The notes under the pieces: generated by a model
Databases searched by the model: none
The model's input: the letters and a program-made list of their open reading frames with translations, nothing else
What the model was told of the DNA's origin: nothing
Shown here: positions 17,454 to 26,310 of the stretch, in pieces
How the letters are laid out: each line of letters opens with the position of its first letter
How positions within the stretch are numbered: position 1 is the first letter of the stretch
Program-made: the position numbers and the translations under genes
Source of the DNA: Paenibacillus phocaeensis
Lineage (GTDB): Bacteria; Bacillota; Bacilli; Paenibacillales; Paenibacillaceae
Assembly (NCBI RefSeq): GCF_900021165.1
Contig: NZ_FCOQ01000033.1
Location: 58,702 to 122,701, forward strand
Length of the DNA stretch: 64,000 nt
Direction of reading: 5' to 3'

Positions 17454-18632
17454 TTACGCATAAAACTTCACCGTAAACCTCGCGCCCCCGTCCGGGACGT
17501 TGCCGGCCCGGACGCTGCCGTTCTGCTTCGCGATGATCGAGCGGGCAATGGCCAGGCCGATGCCCGCGCTGTCCTTCGAAGCATTCCGGCCTTTATAGAA
17601 GCGCTCGAACAGATGCGGAAGCTCCTCCTTGGCAAAGCCTGCGCCGCTGTCCTCGATAACGATTTCCGTGTACAGCGGGTTTTTCGCGTAGCGGACGGCA
17701 ATCCGGCCTCCGTCCGGCGTATGCTCGCTGCAGTTTTTCAGCAGATTCAATAGCGCCTCCGCCGTCCAGGCCGCATCGCCGTTAAAGCACGCTCCGGCTT
17801 CGCCTTCGATGTCCAGCTGCAACCTCTTCCGGCGCAGCACCTCATCAAGCGGTTCGGCGGCGCGCAGCAGCACGGCGTACACATCCACATGCTCCCGCTT
17901 GAATTCCAGGGTGCCCGCATCCAACCGGGACAGCTTCAGAAGCGCGGAAACGAGCGTCTCCAGGCGATACAGCTGCCGGCTCAAATTGTCCACGTAATCC
18001 GCATCTTCGCCGTCCCGGGTCTCCGCCAGCAGCTGCGTCATCAGCGACATGGAGGTAAGGGGTGTGTTGAGCTGATGGGAGATGTCGGCCAAATTATCAG
18101 CCAGCGACCGCCGCTCCCGCACGGCGGTTTCCCGCGTCTGCCGCAGCTCCGTGACCGTCTTGTGCAGCTCATCCTCCAAGCGGGAGAACTCATCCTCCCG
18201 GCGCATCAGCAGCGTATCCCGGCCAAGATTGATGTCCTCCAGATAGGCGGTTAACCCGCGAATGCGGTCCTGTCTTTTTCTTGAGCGATAGAGGGTATAG
18301 GCAAACAGCGCCGCTCCCGGTACAAGCATAAGCGAAATGCCGGTTCCGACCAGTTCGGCCGTATGCCGCCTTGCGAAGACCTCCGGAGCATAGCCGTAGC
18401 TGCGGAGGAGCGGATCACCCTCGGCGAAGTCCCGTGGGGAATTCGCCTTGAGCGCCTGCATCAACGCATCCTCCGCTTGCGGATGCGTTCGCCCCGCGGC
18501 GCCGAGGATTTGCGAGGCGGTCCGGTATTCCTGCCGGGCCGACACCTGGCCCGCGATCAGCCCCAACACCGTCCCGATCAGGACGCAGACGGCCAAAATC
18601 GCCAGCCCCTGCCGCAGCGTTCCGGCGTTCAT
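17454..18632 (-). CDS. Sensor histidine kinase
   Basis: A 392-residue membrane kinase. Two membrane helices (about 9-30 and 95-117) enclose a ~65-residue extracytoplasmic sensor. A linker leads to the H box DISHQLNTPLTS with the phospho-accepting histidine, then the N box LLNLLKNCSEHTPDGG, G1 VIEDSGAGF, F box LFERFYKG and G2 SAGIGLAIARSI. ATG 18632 follows GGAGGAG and overlaps the regulator stop by four bases; the longer frame upstream is non-coding. Its partner is the OmpR-type regulator just upstream. Confidence 0.94.
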   Translation of the reverse strand: MNAGTLRQGLAILAVCVLIGTVLGLIAGQVSARQEYRTASQILGAAGRTHPQAEDALMQALKANSPRDFAEGDPLLRSYGYAPEVFARRHTAELVGTGISLMLVPGAALFAYTLYRSRKRQDRIRGLTAYLEDINLGRDTLLMRREDEFSRLEDELHKTVTELRQTRETAVRERRSLADNLADISHQLNTPLTSMSLMTQLLAETRDGEDADYVDNLSRQLYRLETLVSALLKLSRLDAGTLEFKREHVDVYAVLLRAAEPLDEVLRRKRLQLDIEGEAGACFNGDAAWTAEALLNLLKNCSEHTPDGGRIAVRYAKNPLYTEIVIEDSGAGFAKEELPHLFERFYKGRNASKDSAGIGLAIARSIIAKQNGSVRAGNVPDGGARFTVKFYA

Positions 18633-19300
18633 GGCAACTCCTCCATCCGGTAGCCGATGCCTCGGATCGTTTTGAGGCAGTCGGTGTGATCCAGCTTCTC
18701 GCGCAGCCGCTTGATCGTCACGGTCAACGTGTTGTCGTTGACAAAGTTGCCTTCCGCGTCCCACAGCTTGTCCAGCAACTGCGAGCGGGTCAGGGTCTGG
18801 TTTTTGTGCTCCAGCAGAACGGACAGCAGCCGGTACTCTCCCGCCGTAAGGGACAACTCCCGCCCCGCCAGCCATGCTGCAGCCTTCCGCTTATCCAGCA
18901 CGATGGCTCCGCAGCTTAGCACGGCTTGTCCCGCATTTTTCGTCCGCCTGAGCACGGCGTTGATTCTGGACAGCAGGACGGACAGCCGGAACGGCTTGAC
19001 GATATAATCGTCGGCCCCCAGATCCAGTCCGCGCACAATGTCCTGTTCTTCGTCCCGCACGGTCAGGAAAATCACCGGCACGTCGCGAATGGCTTTCACC
19101 TTGCGGCAGAATTCGTACCCGGTCCCGTCCGGAAGGTTCCAGTCCAGCAAAATGAGCGCAATGTCGCCGGCCTCCGCAAACGCCGCCTCCCCCGCCGCCA
19201 GCGACGCGCAAGCCAGCGGCTCGAAGCCGTGCTTGCGCAGCGCAGCGGACAGGCCGAACGATATCGTCTCGTCGTCTTCGACGATCAATATTTTTTTCAT
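18629..19300 (-). CDS. OmpR-family response regulator
   Basis: A 223-residue regulator. The receiver domain has acidic residues VEDDE near the start, the phospho-accepting aspartate in LILLDWNLPDG and the conserved lysine in DYIVKPF. The C-terminal winged helix has LTAGEYRLLSVLLEHKNQTLTRSQLLDKLWD and NTLTVTIKRLREKL. ATG 19300 is chosen because the receiver domain starts there (MKKILIVEDDE). It is the first gene of a regulator-kinase-ATPase-permease cluster. Confidence 0.95.
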   Translation of the reverse strand: MKKILIVEDDETISFGLSAALRKHGFEPLACASLAAGEAAFAEAGDIALILLDWNLPDGTGYEFCRKVKAIRDVPVIFLTVRDEEQDIVRGLDLGADDYIVKPFRLSVLLSRINAVLRRTKNAGQAVLSCGAIVLDKRKAAAWLAGRELSLTAGEYRLLSVLLEHKNQTLTRSQLLDKLWDAEGNFVNDNTLTVTIKRLREKLDHTDCLKTIRGIGYRMEELP

Positions 19301-19784
19301 ACAGCATCCCCTCGTCCTCTGTCGGCGTGTTGACTCTCTCACTATGGTATATTTTATGCTGGAAATGAGCTCATGCAAATCTCACACACAGCTAGGGTCG
19401 GGGGGACACTACACAGAACCCGACAAAAAACCGCCTGCGGTCTCTTGCAGACGGTTTATGCATGAGGAGAGAGGAGAGAATTCCCATCGTCCGGCTTCTG
19501 TTAAAGGCCCTCTCCGTTCTTTAGGGGCAATTATATATGAAAAATCGAATAGAATTCGCTACTTCCCGCGATTTCGACGCGATGTATATGAAATATCATA
19601 CAGATTTGTGCCGCAGCCCGATGGAACCCATTAATGTGTATGAAAAATCGAATAGAATGCAGCATTTTGCCGTTATCGATTGAATTATACTCGAAAAATC
19701 GCATAGAATCGCCAGCCGTAGCCGGCCGTATCTGCTCATTACATGCTCGATCAGACCTCATCTGTCGAAGTTACCGCAGTTACC
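19301..19784. repeat. Gene-free spacer with four 51-bp-phased repeats
   Basis: Between the response regulator and the LysR gene no coding frame is convincing. Four copies of an AT-rich element (consensus TATGAAAAATCGAATAGAAT) begin at about 19536, 19587, 19639 and 19690, spaced 51, 52 and 51 bp. Copies 1 and 3 are nearly identical over 20 bp; copies 2 and 4 are degenerate. The sequences between the cores are unrelated. A terminator for minus-strand transcripts lies at 19425-19457. Confidence 0.75.
19425..19457 (-). terminator. Intrinsic terminator, minus strand
   Basis: On the minus strand AACCGTCTGC pairs with GCAGGCGGTT (one G-U pair) and is followed by TTTTTT. It would stop transcripts arriving from the LysR gene after they cross the repeat spacer. 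Confidence 0.75.
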
Positions 19785-20663
19785 TTACCTGAACTCCTCA
19801 ATAAACTTCTGCGCCGCGCTCGTGAGCGGCAGGTTCCGCATATTCATGATCCCGACCTGGGACGGCGGCAGCTCCACGTCCAGCCGAATTTCGAACAGCG
19901 AACCCTCCTCCAGCTCCTTCGACACGAACTCCCGAGCCACGTAGGAAACCCCCAATCCTTTGCGCGCCAATTCGATCAGCAGGTCAACGCTGCCCACCTC
20001 GATTTCCGGCTTCAGCTCATAGCCGTATTCCTGGAACAGCTCCGTGATCGCCATGCGGGCCCGGCTGTTGCGCGAGAACAAGATAAGCGGATGCTGCAGC
20101 AGCGTCTCGAGTGAGATCACTTTGTCCTTGAGATCGGCGTACGCGCAGCCGGCTACAAAGCAATCCTGCAGTTGAATGCCTTCCCGCACCTCGATATGGG
20201 AATCGACGATCGGCATCCGGGCAACGCCAAGGTCAATTTTCCCCTCCTTCAGATAACCCATGATTTCCGGGGTTGTGCCGTGAAGCAGCTGAATCCCGAC
20301 GTCCGGATAACGGTGGTGAAACTCCTCCAGATACGGAAGCAAGTAATGCTTGAACAACGAGTCGCTGCCGCCGATCCGCAGTACGCCGGTTTCGAGGCTC
20401 TTGAGCTCGGCCATCTTCTTCTCCGCCAGGGAGATGAGGATCTGCGATTGTTCGATATAGGAATACAGGACCGCGCCTTCCTGCGTCAACGACACCCCCT
20501 TCGAATTCCGGTAAAACAACGTCAGGCCAAAGCTTTCCTCCAGTTGCTTGATGGCATGACTGACGCTCGGCTGCGTCAGGAACAAGGCGTTGGCCGCCTG
20601 GGTCAAACTGCCGGTTTTGGCCGCCCAATAGAACACTTTATATAATTCATAATTGTTTGTCAT
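19785..20663 (-). CDS. LysR-family transcriptional regulator
   Basis: A 292-residue LysR regulator. The N-terminal winged helix-turn-helix is clear (YKVFYWAAKTGSLTQAANAL, LTQPSVSHAIKQLEESFG), followed by the periplasmic-binding-like effector domain (GVLRIGGSDSLFKHYLLPYL, GIQLLHGTTPEIMGYLKEGKIDLGVA). It is divergent from zwf across 183 bp. LysR proteins usually control the divergent gene, so it may regulate the pentose phosphate operon. The spacer holds CTAT-N15-ATAG at 20704-20726, a possible LysR dyad. Confidence 0.92.
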   Translation of the reverse strand: MTNNYELYKVFYWAAKTGSLTQAANALFLTQPSVSHAIKQLEESFGLTLFYRNSKGVSLTQEGAVLYSYIEQSQILISLAEKKMAELKSLETGVLRIGGSDSLFKHYLLPYLEEFHHRYPDVGIQLLHGTTPEIMGYLKEGKIDLGVARMPIVDSHIEVREGIQLQDCFVAGCAYADLKDKVISLETLLQHPLILFSRNSRARMAITELFQEYGYELKPEIEVGSVDLLIELARKGLGVSYVAREFVSKELEEGSLFEIRLDVELPPSQVGIMNMRNLPLTSAAQKFIEEFR

Positions 20664-20846
20664 AAATGCAGTCTATAACTCCTGTCAAATATATTAATTT
20701 CACCTATGGAGATATTCGTATTATAGTGGAATCAGTCAAAATAATCCATAGCTTAGAGATGGGATTTAGGTGTATACCCTACAGCTTTACGGGCCACCTC
20801 CCCTGAACACATAAATGAAAAGCTATGCCGAGAGGAGAGAACCTGG

Positions 20847-22379
20847 ATGGATGCCAATACATTTGTATTGTTTGGGGCAACCGGGGATTTGGCGAAACGC
20901 AAAATTTACCCTGCCCTGTTTAATTTATTTTTGGATGGAAAGCTGCCGGAAACCTTTTCCGTGATTGGCTTGGGCCGCAGAGAATGGTCCGACGAGACCT
21001 TTAAGGCTAACATCGAGCGGTCTCTGCACAGCTTTTCGCGGCGCGAAGCAAGCGATGCGGAGGCAGTCAACCAATTCCTGGGCTTCTTCCGCTACCATGT
21101 GCTGAACGTCGACCGCAAGGAAGATTACCAAAGCCTGCTCAAGCTGGTTGAAGAACGCGAGCAAGCCCTGGGGATTACCCCGAATCGACTGTTCTACTTG
21201 TCGGTAGGTCCGGAGCTGTTCGAGACGATCGCCGCTCATATCCAGGATAGCGGGCTGGGCGAGACGACAGGCTGGAAACGCCTGGTTATTGAAAAACCGT
21301 TTGGCCGCGACCTGCAATCCGCTCGGGATTTCAACGCGCAGCTCAGCAAAGCTTTCACCGAAGAGGAAATTTTCCGCATCGACCACTACCTCGGCAAGCC
21401 GATGGTACAGAAGCTCCAACTGCTGCAGCAAACAAATCCGGTGCTTCAGGCTTCCTGGAACAACCGTTATATCGCTAACGTGCAGATTACGGCCAGCGAA
21501 ATCGTCGGGGTCGAAGAAAGAGCCGGTTATTACGACCATTCCGGGGCGTTGCGCGACATGTTCCAGAATCATATGCTGCAATTGCTGATGATGCTCGCTG
21601 CTCATTTGCCGAAAGGCGATGATTCAGAGCAGGTCCGCTATAAGAAGAAGCATGTGATGCAATCGCTGGAGCCGTTGCTGCGCCAGGACGTCGCAACCCA
21701 GGTGGTGCGCGGTCAATATGCGAGCGGGGCGATTCAAGGGAAGCCGGTCGTCGGCTACAAGGACGAAGCCGGAATTCCGCAGGATTCCCAGAACGACACG
21801 TTTATCGCTGCCAAGCTGCAAATCGAAGACGATTTCTGGCGGGGGATTCCGTTCTACATCCGCACTGGCAAACGGATGAAAGAGAAAGCCACGCGAATCG
21901 TCATCGAGTTCCGAGAGCCGGTGAAGCAGGTCACCGCGTCCAACAACGGCGGCGCTCCGAATTTGCTCGTGTTCGAAATCAGCCCGAACGAAGGCATCTA
22001 TCTGCGTCTGAATACAGAAGGCGAAGCGCAGCAGCAGGATCTCACGAAAGTCCTGATCGGCTCGCACAAGAGCGGCAGCGATGTGCCGGAAGCTTACGAA
22101 AATCTGATTTATGACGCCCTCCGCGGCGATTCTTCCTTCTTCGCCCATTGGGATGAGGTCGAGTTGTCCTGGAAATGGGTGCAGCCGATCCTGGACGCCT
22201 ATGCGGCCAACGAGGTTCCGCTGTACGAATATCCGGCGGGCAGTTTTGGTCCGCAAGCCGCCCATGAGCTGCTAGCCAAAGACGGCTTCGAGTGGTGGTT
22301 CGACCGGGAAAGCGAAGCCCCATCTGCAAGAGAAAACGCAGGGAAATCATCGGATCAAGAGCCTTTATCCGTCAAGTAA
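20847..22379 (+). CDS. zwf: Glucose-6-phosphate 1-dehydrogenase
   Basis: A 510-residue enzyme oxidising glucose-6-phosphate to 6-phosphogluconolactone with NADP+. It has the nucleotide-binding GATGDLAKRK (10-19), EKPFG (149-153), the substrate motif RIDHYLGK (177-184) and the catalytic histidine His242 in DMFQNHML. Start ATG 20847 follows GAGAGGAGAGA. It leads a tight operon with tal and gnd, covering the oxidative branch of the pentose phosphate pathway plus a transaldolase-type enzyme. Confidence 0.97.
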   Translation: MDANTFVLFGATGDLAKRKIYPALFNLFLDGKLPETFSVIGLGRREWSDETFKANIERSLHSFSRREASDAEAVNQFLGFFRYHVLNVDRKEDYQSLLKLVEEREQALGITPNRLFYLSVGPELFETIAAHIQDSGLGETTGWKRLVIEKPFGRDLQSARDFNAQLSKAFTEEEIFRIDHYLGKPMVQKLQLLQQTNPVLQASWNNRYIANVQITASEIVGVEERAGYYDHSGALRDMFQNHMLQLLMMLAAHLPKGDDSEQVRYKKKHVMQSLEPLLRQDVATQVVRGQYASGAIQGKPVVGYKDEAGIPQDSQNDTFIAAKLQIEDDFWRGIPFYIRTGKRMKEKATRIVIEFREPVKQVTASNNGGAPNLLVFEISPNEGIYLRLNTEGEAQQQDLTKVLIGSHKSGSDVPEAYENLIYDALRGDSSFFAHWDEVELSWKWVQPILDAYAANEVPLYEYPAGSFGPQAAHELLAKDGFEWWFDRESEAPSARENAGKSSDQEPLSVK

Positions 22380-22445
22380 CGGGGAGCACCAGCCTTTTCG
22401 CCCCGATAGTTCAAATCTGAACTTTACAAATTGGAGGGATTTGCG

Positions 22446-23111
22446 ATGAAGTTTTTCGTTGACACAGCCAATCTGGAAGACATCAAAAAGGCCTATAAAA
22501 TCGGCGTTTTGTCCGGGGTAACCACCAACCCTTCCCTGGTCGCCAAGGAAGGCGTCAAGTTTGAAGACCGTATCGCCGAAATCCTGCAGGCCATCTCCGA
22601 CGTGGAATCCGTATCGGCGGAAGTGACGCCGGATGCGCTCACCGCCGAAGAGATGATCGCCCAAGCCGACGAACTGATCAAAATCAATAATCGGGATCCG
22701 CGGATTACGATCAAGCTGCCGATGACGATTGCGGGCCTCGAAGCGACCAAATATCTCGCTCAAAAAGGCGTGAAGACCAATGTAACCTTGATCTTCACCG
22801 TCAACCAGGCTTTGCTGGCCGCCCGTGCAGGCGCCACCTACGTATCGCCGTTCCTCGGCCGACTGGACGATATCTCGGAAGACGGCGTACAGCTGGTTGC
22901 GAAAGTAGCCGAGTTGTTCCGCATTCACGGGCTGGATACGCAGATCATCGCTGCCTCCGTTCGTCACCCGGACCATGTCACCCGCGTGGCTCTGGCCGGA
23001 GCGCATATCGCCACGATCCCGTACAGCGTCATCGAGCAATTGACGAGACATCCGCTTACGGATCAAGGACTGGAGAAATTCGCAGCCGACTGGAAGAACT
23101 CCGTGAAATGA
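22446..23111 (+). CDS. tal: Transaldolase / fructose-6-phosphate aldolase family (TalC/FSA type)
   Basis: A 221-residue single-domain class I aldolase of the small transaldolase subfamily, starting MKFFVDTANLEDIKKA with SGVTTNPSLVAKEG next. The Schiff-base lysine is Lys90 in RITIKLPMT. The pattern TNVTLIFTVNQALLAARAGATYVSPFLGRLDD matches the subfamily. ATG 22446 follows GGAGG at 22433-22437, whereas the upstream TTG in frame lies within that ribosome binding site. Small family members act either as transaldolase or as fructose-6-phosphate aldolase; the operon favours transaldolase. Confidence 0.93.
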   Translation: MKFFVDTANLEDIKKAYKIGVLSGVTTNPSLVAKEGVKFEDRIAEILQAISDVESVSAEVTPDALTAEEMIAQADELIKINNRDPRITIKLPMTIAGLEATKYLAQKGVKTNVTLIFTVNQALLAARAGATYVSPFLGRLDDISEDGVQLVAKVAELFRIHGLDTQIIAASVRHPDHVTRVALAGAHIATIPYSVIEQLTRHPLTDQGLEKFAADWKNSVK

Positions 23112-23161
23112 AAGAAGAAATTCCCTATAAACACAAAGGATAGGTTTGGAGGTATATTCAA

Positions 23162-24574
23162 ATGAAAAAGCAACAAATCGGGGTCATTGGCCTGGCTGTC
23201 ATGGGCAAGAACCTCGCGCTGAATATCGAAAGCAAGGGCTTCTCCGTGGCCTTGTATAATCGTTCTGCCGAGAAAACCAAGGAGCTGCTGGAGGAAGCGC
23301 CGGGCAAAAATTTCGTCGGCACCTACAGTGTTGAGGAATTCGTGCAGGCGTTGGAAACCCCACGTAAAATTCTGATTATGGTGAAGGCCGGCAAGCCGAC
23401 GGACGACACGATTAATCAGCTCATCCCTTATCTGGAAAAGGGCGACATCCTGATCGACGGCGGCAACGCCCACTTCCCGGATACGCAGCGCCGCAACAAG
23501 GAGCTGGAAGCCCAAGGTTTCCGTTATATCGGGGCCGGCGTATCCGGCGGCGAAGAAGGCGCGCTGAAGGGACCGGCGATCATGCCTGGCGGACAACGGG
23601 ATGCCTATGAGCTGGTCGAGCCGATCCTGACGGCCATTTCGGCCAAAGTGAACGGCGACCCTTGCTCTACCTACATCGGTCCGGACGGCGCCGGCCACTA
23701 TGTGAAGATGGTTCACAACGGCATCGAATACGGCGACATGCAGCTCATCGGGGAAGCCTACCAGTTGCTGAAAGATGTGCTGGGACTTGGCGTGGAAGAA
23801 CTCCATGATATTTTCACCGAATGGAACAACGGCGAGCTGGACAGCTACCTGATCGAAATCACCGCCGACATCTTTGGCAAAAGAGACCCGGACACCGGCA
23901 AGCCGATGGTGGATGTTATCCTCGACGCCGCCGGACAGAAAGGCACCGGCAAATGGACCAGCCAAAGCGCCCTCGATCTCGGCGTACCGCTGTCCATCAT
24001 CACGGAATCGGTGTTCGCCCGCTTCATCTCCGCGATGAAAGCCGAGCGTGTTGCCGCCAGCCAACGGCTGAATGGACCGGCCACCCAGCCGTACACAGGC
24101 GATAAACAGGCGTTCATCGAAGCCGTTCGCAAAGCGCTGTATGCCAGCAAAATCGCTTCGTACGCCCAAGGCTTCGCGCAGATGCGACTCGCTTCCGAGG
24201 AATACGGTTGGGATCTGAATTATGGTGCGATCGCGATGATTTTCCGCGGCGGCTGCATTATTCGCGCCCGCTTCCTGCAGAATATCAAGGACGCTTACGA
24301 CCGCGATCCGGAGCTCAAAAACCTGCTGCTGGACGATTACTTCAAAGACGTCGTGGAGAACTACCAGGAGGCCTGGAGACAAGTGATTGCCACCGCCGTG
24401 ACCCGCGGCATTCCGGTTCCGGCCTTCTCCTCCGCTCTGGCTTACTACGACAGCTACCGCTCCGAGCGGCTGCCGGCCAACCTGCTGCAAGCACAGCGCG
24501 ATTACTTCGGCGCCCATACGTTCGAGCGCGTTGACCGGGAAGGCAGCTTCCATTTTCAATGGATGGATAAATAA
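23162..24574 (+). CDS. gnd: 6-phosphogluconate dehydrogenase, decarboxylating
   Basis: A 470-residue enzyme converting 6-phosphogluconate to ribulose-5-phosphate. The N-terminal Rossmann domain has GVIGLAVMGKNLALN, NRS at the cofactor site and GKPTDDTI. The catalytic region is GPDGAGHYVKMVHNGIEYGD (lysine and histidine of the active site), followed by GTGKWTSQSALDLG and the C-terminal FRGGCIIRARFL. It is full length and closes the zwf-tal-gnd operon, ending in a strong hairpin. Confidence 0.97.
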   Translation: MKKQQIGVIGLAVMGKNLALNIESKGFSVALYNRSAEKTKELLEEAPGKNFVGTYSVEEFVQALETPRKILIMVKAGKPTDDTINQLIPYLEKGDILIDGGNAHFPDTQRRNKELEAQGFRYIGAGVSGGEEGALKGPAIMPGGQRDAYELVEPILTAISAKVNGDPCSTYIGPDGAGHYVKMVHNGIEYGDMQLIGEAYQLLKDVLGLGVEELHDIFTEWNNGELDSYLIEITADIFGKRDPDTGKPMVDVILDAAGQKGTGKWTSQSALDLGVPLSIITESVFARFISAMKAERVAASQRLNGPATQPYTGDKQAFIEAVRKALYASKIASYAQGFAQMRLASEEYGWDLNYGAIAMIFRGGCIIRARFLQNIKDAYDRDPELKNLLLDDYFKDVVENYQEAWRQVIATAVTRGIPVPAFSSALAYYDSYRSERLPANLLQAQRDYFGAHTFERVDREGSFHFQWMDK

Positions 24575-24616
24575 CGGGTTCGTCTTTGTCCGACGGCCGT
24601 TCATCTCATTATGAAG

Positions 24617-24646
24617 AAAGCCGCGAGATCTTCCTCGCGGCTTTCC
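24617..24646 (+). terminator. Hairpin terminator after gnd
   Basis: A perfect 12-bp stem GAAAGCCGCGAG / CTCGCGGCTTTC with a six-base loop. The T tract after it is weak (CGTTGTTTG). Confidence 0.8.
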
Positions 24647-24748
24647 GTTGTTTGAACCTTTCGTGTCCTTTTGTGAAATTAGGCAGGGACTTCGCAGGAA
24701 GTGATGGAATAGGGAGTAATCATCGAACTTGAAAGGAGCGTTATACGG

Positions 24749-25345
24749 ATGGCTTACGCAGATCATTGTAATAGATCGAAAGAATCCCGGAATGAACTGG
24801 CTTCAAATCAAGCTAGGCTACAGAACTTGGAAAAGCCGGAACGAATACGCCAGCTTCCTCCTGAGCGGTTGTTGGATCTGTTGGCCCTAAAGGAAACAGA
24901 CACCGTCCTTGACCTGGGGGCGGGAGGCGGATACTTCACCTTCCCCGCGGCACGCCGCACGGAGAACAAGGTTTACGCGGTCGATAATGATTCGTTCATG
25001 TTGGACATCCTGCAAGAACGCAGCCGAATCTATGAAACCCCACAGGTGGAGATTCTTGCAGGGGACTTGGAGCATGTCCCGCTGGCTTCGTCATCTGTAG
25101 ATGCCGCGATCGCTTCGCTTATCCTGCATATTTTGGAAGATCCGGCAGCCGGAATAAAGGAAATACGGCGCGTGATGAAGCCCGGCGCCAAAGGACTCGT
25201 CGTGGAATGGCTGCATCCCCGTCCGGACGGCAAACCCGGACACCGCATATCGCTAACAGAGATGGAGCGTCTTTTGCAGCCATCTACCGTTTTGTCCGTG
25301 CGTCAATGGGCGGATACTTATTATTCCATTGTTTTCCAAAAATAG
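24749..25345 (+). CDS. Class I SAM-dependent methyltransferase
   Basis: A 198-residue methyltransferase with motif I VLDLGAGGGYFTFPAAR, motif II acidic VYAVDNDSFML, VEILAGDLEHVPL and the motif-V region IKEIRRVMKPGAKGLVVEW. It resembles small Methyltransf_11-type enzymes of unknown substrate. ATG 24749 is preceded by GAAAGGAGCG. It stands alone between gnd and ung. Confidence 0.85.
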   Translation: MAYADHCNRSKESRNELASNQARLQNLEKPERIRQLPPERLLDLLALKETDTVLDLGAGGGYFTFPAARRTENKVYAVDNDSFMLDILQERSRIYETPQVEILAGDLEHVPLASSSVDAAIASLILHILEDPAAGIKEIRRVMKPGAKGLVVEWLHPRPDGKPGHRISLTEMERLLQPSTVLSVRQWADTYYSIVFQK

Positions 25346-25424
25346 GTTGAACGAATACGGGAGGAACTGTACGCATCGGTGTCGAATCTTTACTAATCTC
25401 GACGAAACTGAGGAGTGAAAGTGA

Positions 25425-26099
25425 TTGATCATCCTGAAAAACGATTGGGCTCCTTACCTGGAGGCCGAATTCGAGAAACCGTACTATTTGCAGCTGCGTA
25501 AATTTTTGGCGAACGAATATAGAACTAAGACGATTTATCCCGATATGTACGATATTTTCAACGCGCTTCATTATACTTCTTTCGCCGACGTCAAAGTCGT
25601 GATTCTGGGCCAGGACCCTTACCACGGGCCGGGGCAGGCGCACGGGCTCAGCTTCTCCGTCAAACCGGGCGTGAAAGCCCCTCCTTCCCTGCAAAATATG
25701 TTCAAGGAGCTGCGGGACGATTTGGGCTGCCGCATTCCCAATAACGGCTATTTGGTTCCGTGGGCGAAGCAAGGCGTACTGCTGCTCAACACCGTGCTGA
25801 CCGTACAAGCCGAGACGCCGAATTCCCATAAGGATAGAGGCTGGGAAAATTTCACGGACAAGGTGATCGAAACGTTGAACCAAAAGCAGGATCCGGTCGT
25901 ATTTTTGCTGTGGGGCAGCCATGCGCAGAAAAAAGCGGCGCTGATCACCAACCGCAACCATCACCTGATCAAAACGCCGCACCCCAGCCCGCTGTCCGCC
26001 CACCGGGGATTCCTGGGCAGCAAGCCGTTTTCGCGAACGAACCAATTTTTGCGTGCTAAAGGGCTGGCCGAAATCGATTGGCAGATTCCCGATTTGTAA
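25425..26099 (+). CDS. ung: Uracil-DNA glycosylase, family 1
   Basis: A 224-residue base-excision repair enzyme removing uracil from DNA. It has the water-activating motif GQDPYHGPGQAHGLSFSV (Asp64, with Tyr66 and His67), the uracil-stacking region and the leucine loop HPSPLSAHRGFLG with the catalytic histidine. The start is TTG 25425, nine bases after AGGAG at 25411-25415; no in-frame ATG or GTG fits better. Confidence 0.97.
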   Translation: MIILKNDWAPYLEAEFEKPYYLQLRKFLANEYRTKTIYPDMYDIFNALHYTSFADVKVVILGQDPYHGPGQAHGLSFSVKPGVKAPPSLQNMFKELRDDLGCRIPNNGYLVPWAKQGVLLLNTVLTVQAETPNSHKDRGWENFTDKVIETLNQKQDPVVFLLWGSHAQKKAALITNRNHHLIKTPHPSPLSAHRGFLGSKPFSRTNQFLRAKGLAEIDWQIPDL

Positions 26100-26123
26100 T
26101 CGGTGACTGAAAGGTGATTTCGC

Positions 26124-26308
26124 TTGGGACCCGAAAACCGTATTTTTGCCGCCATCGAGGAGCTGGAACGGAATTTGTTCGAGGAGTTGAATATCGCAAA
26201 AGCGCAACAGGGCATTCGGTAAAGGAATACGTGCGTAAGCGGCGGTTGTCCCAAGCTTTGGCCATGCTCAAGCACTCTAGCCGGAGCCTGAATGTTTTCC
26301 TGAAATAA
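26124..26308 (+). pseudogene. AraC-type regulator remnant
   Basis: Two pieces of an AraC-family DNA-binding domain in different frames. From TTG 26124 one frame reads GPENRIFAAIEELERNLFEELNIAKA and stops near 26222. A second frame continues HSVKEYVRKRRLSQALAML and stops at 26308. The helix between them (usually GYS-YHFHRLFQ-type) is missing. The fragment is far shorter than any working regulator. Confidence 0.7.
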
Positions 26309-26310
26309 AC

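Noticed and set aside
19536..19710. CRISPR-like array of four repeats
   Set aside because: The period of 51-52 bp and ~20-bp cores look superficially similar, but the cores are degenerate, the spacers show no leader, and no cas genes exist in the window.
23063..24766. 567-codon minus-strand open frame opposite tal/gnd
   Set aside because: It mirrors gnd, which has full catalytic motifs. Long antisense frames arise from GC-rich codon use.
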